Shown: piece by piece, positions 61,711 through 64,000 of the stretch | Layout of the letters: every line of letters begins with the position of its first letter | Numbering within the stretch: position 1 is the stretch's first letter | NCBI GenBank assembly: GCA_015680685.1 | Contig: MNCI01004620.1 | Span: 18,936 to 82,935 of the forward strand | Origin: Gnetum montanum | Taxonomy: Eukaryota; Streptophyta; Gnetopsida; Gnetales; Gnetaceae | Reading direction: 5' to 3' | Length of the DNA stretch: 64,000 bases | Position numbers and translations under genes: made by a program | The notes under the pieces: model-generated | What the model saw: only the letters and a program-made list of their open reading frames with translations | What the model was told of the DNA's origin: nothing | The model's database searches: none

Positions 61711-64000
61711 ATGTAATCCCAACATGACCACTGGTTAATAATTATTGTATAACATGAAACAATTGGGATACCTTATCTTGTTAGGAAAGTTGCCCCTGGC
61801 TAAGTTACAATTATTGTTGATTTGATTAATTTTAATCATTAGTTTATTTGTATTTTAATGTTAATAAGTGATTATAGTCATATTGGAGGTTGTTAAAAGG
61901 ATTAAACTCTCAAAAATTGGTGGTTTAATATCATTGTATTCATTAATCCTTTGTAGAAAAAATTTTCAAAAAATTTTCATCAAAAACCTTAAGGTTTGCG
62001 GCCCCCAAAACTAAGAGCTTACTGTTATTAGCTGCAGGATCAAAGAATGGAGTGAGTGGAACAAATGGTCAAAAAGTTATGGACTTTGAAAGGTTTTGTG
62101 CTTTGAAAAATCACAAAAAATCCTCTCTTGTTGTGAAGTAAATGATAAAAATTTCAAAGTGCTTGGTAGTATTTATAGATTTTTTATGTCATGTCAATGA
62201 GGTTGGCTGTGTCAACTAGGCCTAGTAGATGCAGCTGTTAACCACCATTGACTTTGTGAAAACGTGGAAAATACAAGGAGCTTTTGAGTAAAATGGGGGT
62301 CAAATAGAAGCTCAAAAAGCCATGAACATGATGAAAATAGTAGAAGAGGGTGTTGGAGTTTAGAAAATTGGGAAAATGATTGGAGAATGAAATTTTATGA
62401 AATTTTAAGAAGCATAGAGTTGGATGCATAATGGTGCACACGAAAGATATGATTGTAGCAATGTCTAAGGTAAAGAGCTTAACTATTCAAACTAAGAGAT
62501 ATGCAAGTGGGTCCTCCCCATAGTAGGCACATGCCCTTTTTACCCTTGCATAGCCTCAACTAAGGAGTTTGTGGGTCCCATAGTTGATTAATGGTTATAA
62601 AAAGTTAAGGGCCAACTTGGAAGAATCTATCCAAGAATTCCAACACATCAAACTAAGACATTAAGCATAACATGGAAATCAGTAGTGATGTGAGTGATGG
62701 ATAGCATAAGTGGATGATGGAGAGGATGGAATGAAGTCCCATATCATGGTCACATGAAGTCCCTTATGGAAATAATGTTTAAATGACCTGATAAAGTCCA
62801 ACCTTAGTCCAGACCAAAACCAAGCACTTTGAATGACTTTGCATCGAAACTCTAAGACTAGTCCACACCTTGAAGCACAAGCATGCATAATAGATTAAAC
62901 ACTGTGCCTTATTTAGGGGGAAGTAGGAAGTGTAAAAGGGCCTTAGTTAGAGGGAACCTTCAGGCATGGGTAACATGTCTTTGTAGTCCCATAACTGGTG
63001 CTTGTAGCTTGTTATTCTATCTAAGAGATGTGCTTTGAATTCCCATCTTATTTTTTTTTGACATGGAAACCACATCATACAAAGACTTATGTCAACTTCC
63101 TAGCATTGGATGATGTGGAATGATAAGAAATCCATGAAAACACACAAGCACATAAGCAAGTAGAAATGAACAAATAGTATTGAATCCCTTTGAAGTCACA
63201 CTGTTTTCAAACCTTTGAATCCTTTCCAAGTTTAGAGACTACCAAGCCCACAAGTTCATTTATAGTTTTATTAATGAAAAGGGACCACATATTCCCAAAA
63301 CAAGGAAAACCATAAAGTCTGTGGATGGGTGGATGATGTGGACTCACTGCCTATTCCATAAAAAATAAACCATGTCTTAGTCATCAGACATGAGAATTCA
63401 AAAATAGAAACTAGACATTAGTAATCAAAACATTAAGCACAAACCACCATTAGTAAACAACAACATTGGCACTATGTCATGTGGTAATAAAGCACTTTTA
63501 TTAGCAAAAATAATGAAAATTCACACCAAAAATAAAGTAAAATATATAACAAAGTATAAAATATTTAGGAAAGATAAAACATACTAACGATGTTGTTAAA
63601 CAAAAAATCAAGAAAATCAATAAAGTGAAAAATTAAAAAGGGGTAAAAATCAACAAGGTGTAAAAAAAAATGTGTAAAACAAAAAAGTGAAAAATTGAGG
63701 AGCTATGTGCATGGTTAGCATGAATGGCCATCTCCCCCATGATTGCATTGAAAGGAGGAGATGTGGAATATAGAGCATGGTTGTCCATTCAATGAGGCAT
63801 TAGTCATGCTGGCTTGCCTTAGCTTAAAGAAACATTTCACTTACTGGATGTTGACCAACTACTTTTTGTTTAGGCTCTTAGGTTTGTATATTAACATGGT
63901 TCTAGAAGGGAAGGTTTCGTGAATTATATAAGGTTCCTCCCACAATGTTTAGAACTTTGTTTTTTGAGGTACGTGTGTGGGGTTCCAGTAGAGAAACTTG
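61711..64000 (-). other. Element D2 non-coding middle
   Basis: Contains GGTTTGCGGCCCCCAAAACT (61993-62012, decayed internal polypurine-like site), the central GGGGAGGACCC block, the GTCCCATAACTGGTGCTTGT block shared with E (62986 onward), A-rich stretches (63430-63700) and AATCATGGGGGAGATGG near 63730. No intact ORF. Confidence 0.55.

Larger units (their letters stand above)
58919..64000 (-). mobile_element. Element D2 internal region, runs off the window
   Basis: Polypurine tract (TTCAATCATGAGGGTA, 58919-58936), ORF2, a non-coding middle with the conserved GGGGAGGACCC block (62512-62522), an ORF3-like remnant (about 62960-62680), and further sequence to the window end, where gag should begin beyond 64000. 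AATCATGGGGGAGA occurs at 63731-63744. It is the uninterrupted counterpart of D1, but contains an assembly anomaly at 59406-60417. Confidence 0.8.

Overview
This is plant nuclear DNA, AT-rich and packed with repeats. The evidence is a spliced cytosolic ribosomal protein gene with plant-style introns, a Bud32-type kinase gene with its exon structure still visible, plant L1 LINEs, and LTR retrotransposons whose primer-binding sites match plant tRNA-Asp. I cannot name the species; a seed plant with a large genome fits best. Only one protein-coding gene looks intact: RPL24 (eL24, 164 residues, five exons, minus strand, 8696-9986). A Bud32/TP53RK-type gene (44-1863, plus strand, 5' end outside the window) is recognisable but carries a frameshift and a lost splice donor.

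Layout. 1-2.1 kb: Bud32-like gene with a LINE 3' end in intron 1. 3.0-6.3 kb: LINE debris on both strands. 8.7-10.2 kb: RPL24 and its promoter. 10.2-39.8 kb: a deep nest. A LINE-tail repeat (X) is followed by an LTR (F). F is broken by element D1, and D1 is broken by element A (13949-29616, target duplication AGTTT) and element C (30642-37636). A in turn is broken by element B (19399-26152, target duplication CTAGG). 39.8-41.5 kb: four tandem copies of an RPL24-like promoter, first exon and start of intron 1. 41.5-54.6 kb: an L1 LINE (minus strand) split by element E (44407-51471, target duplication AAATG). 54.6-64 kb: a second copy of the X-F-D arrangement without A and C, giving empty sites that confirm those insertions. 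It contains a 943-bp perfect inverted copy bounded by single Ns, which looks like an assembly error.

Elements A-E form one superfamily of non-autonomous LTR retrotransposons. They share TGATGA...TCATCA termini, a tRNA-Asp primer-binding site, a gag gene with a variant zinc knuckle (CX2CX3HX4C), no protease, reverse transcriptase, RNase H or integrase that I can find, and a 3' polypurine tract in a conserved context. A, B and D also carry a second sense-strand gene (ORF2, about 900 residues in A) with a domain resembling the plant 'putative transposon protein' family and a coiled-coil C-terminal part. All must have moved using a partner's enzymes.

The patterns most worth following up are the tandem RPL24 promoter/first-exon array, a polypurine-tract-like motif (AGTCRTGGGG) that recurs inside each element, and a conserved GGGGAGGA block near the element centre that looks like a central polypurine tract.
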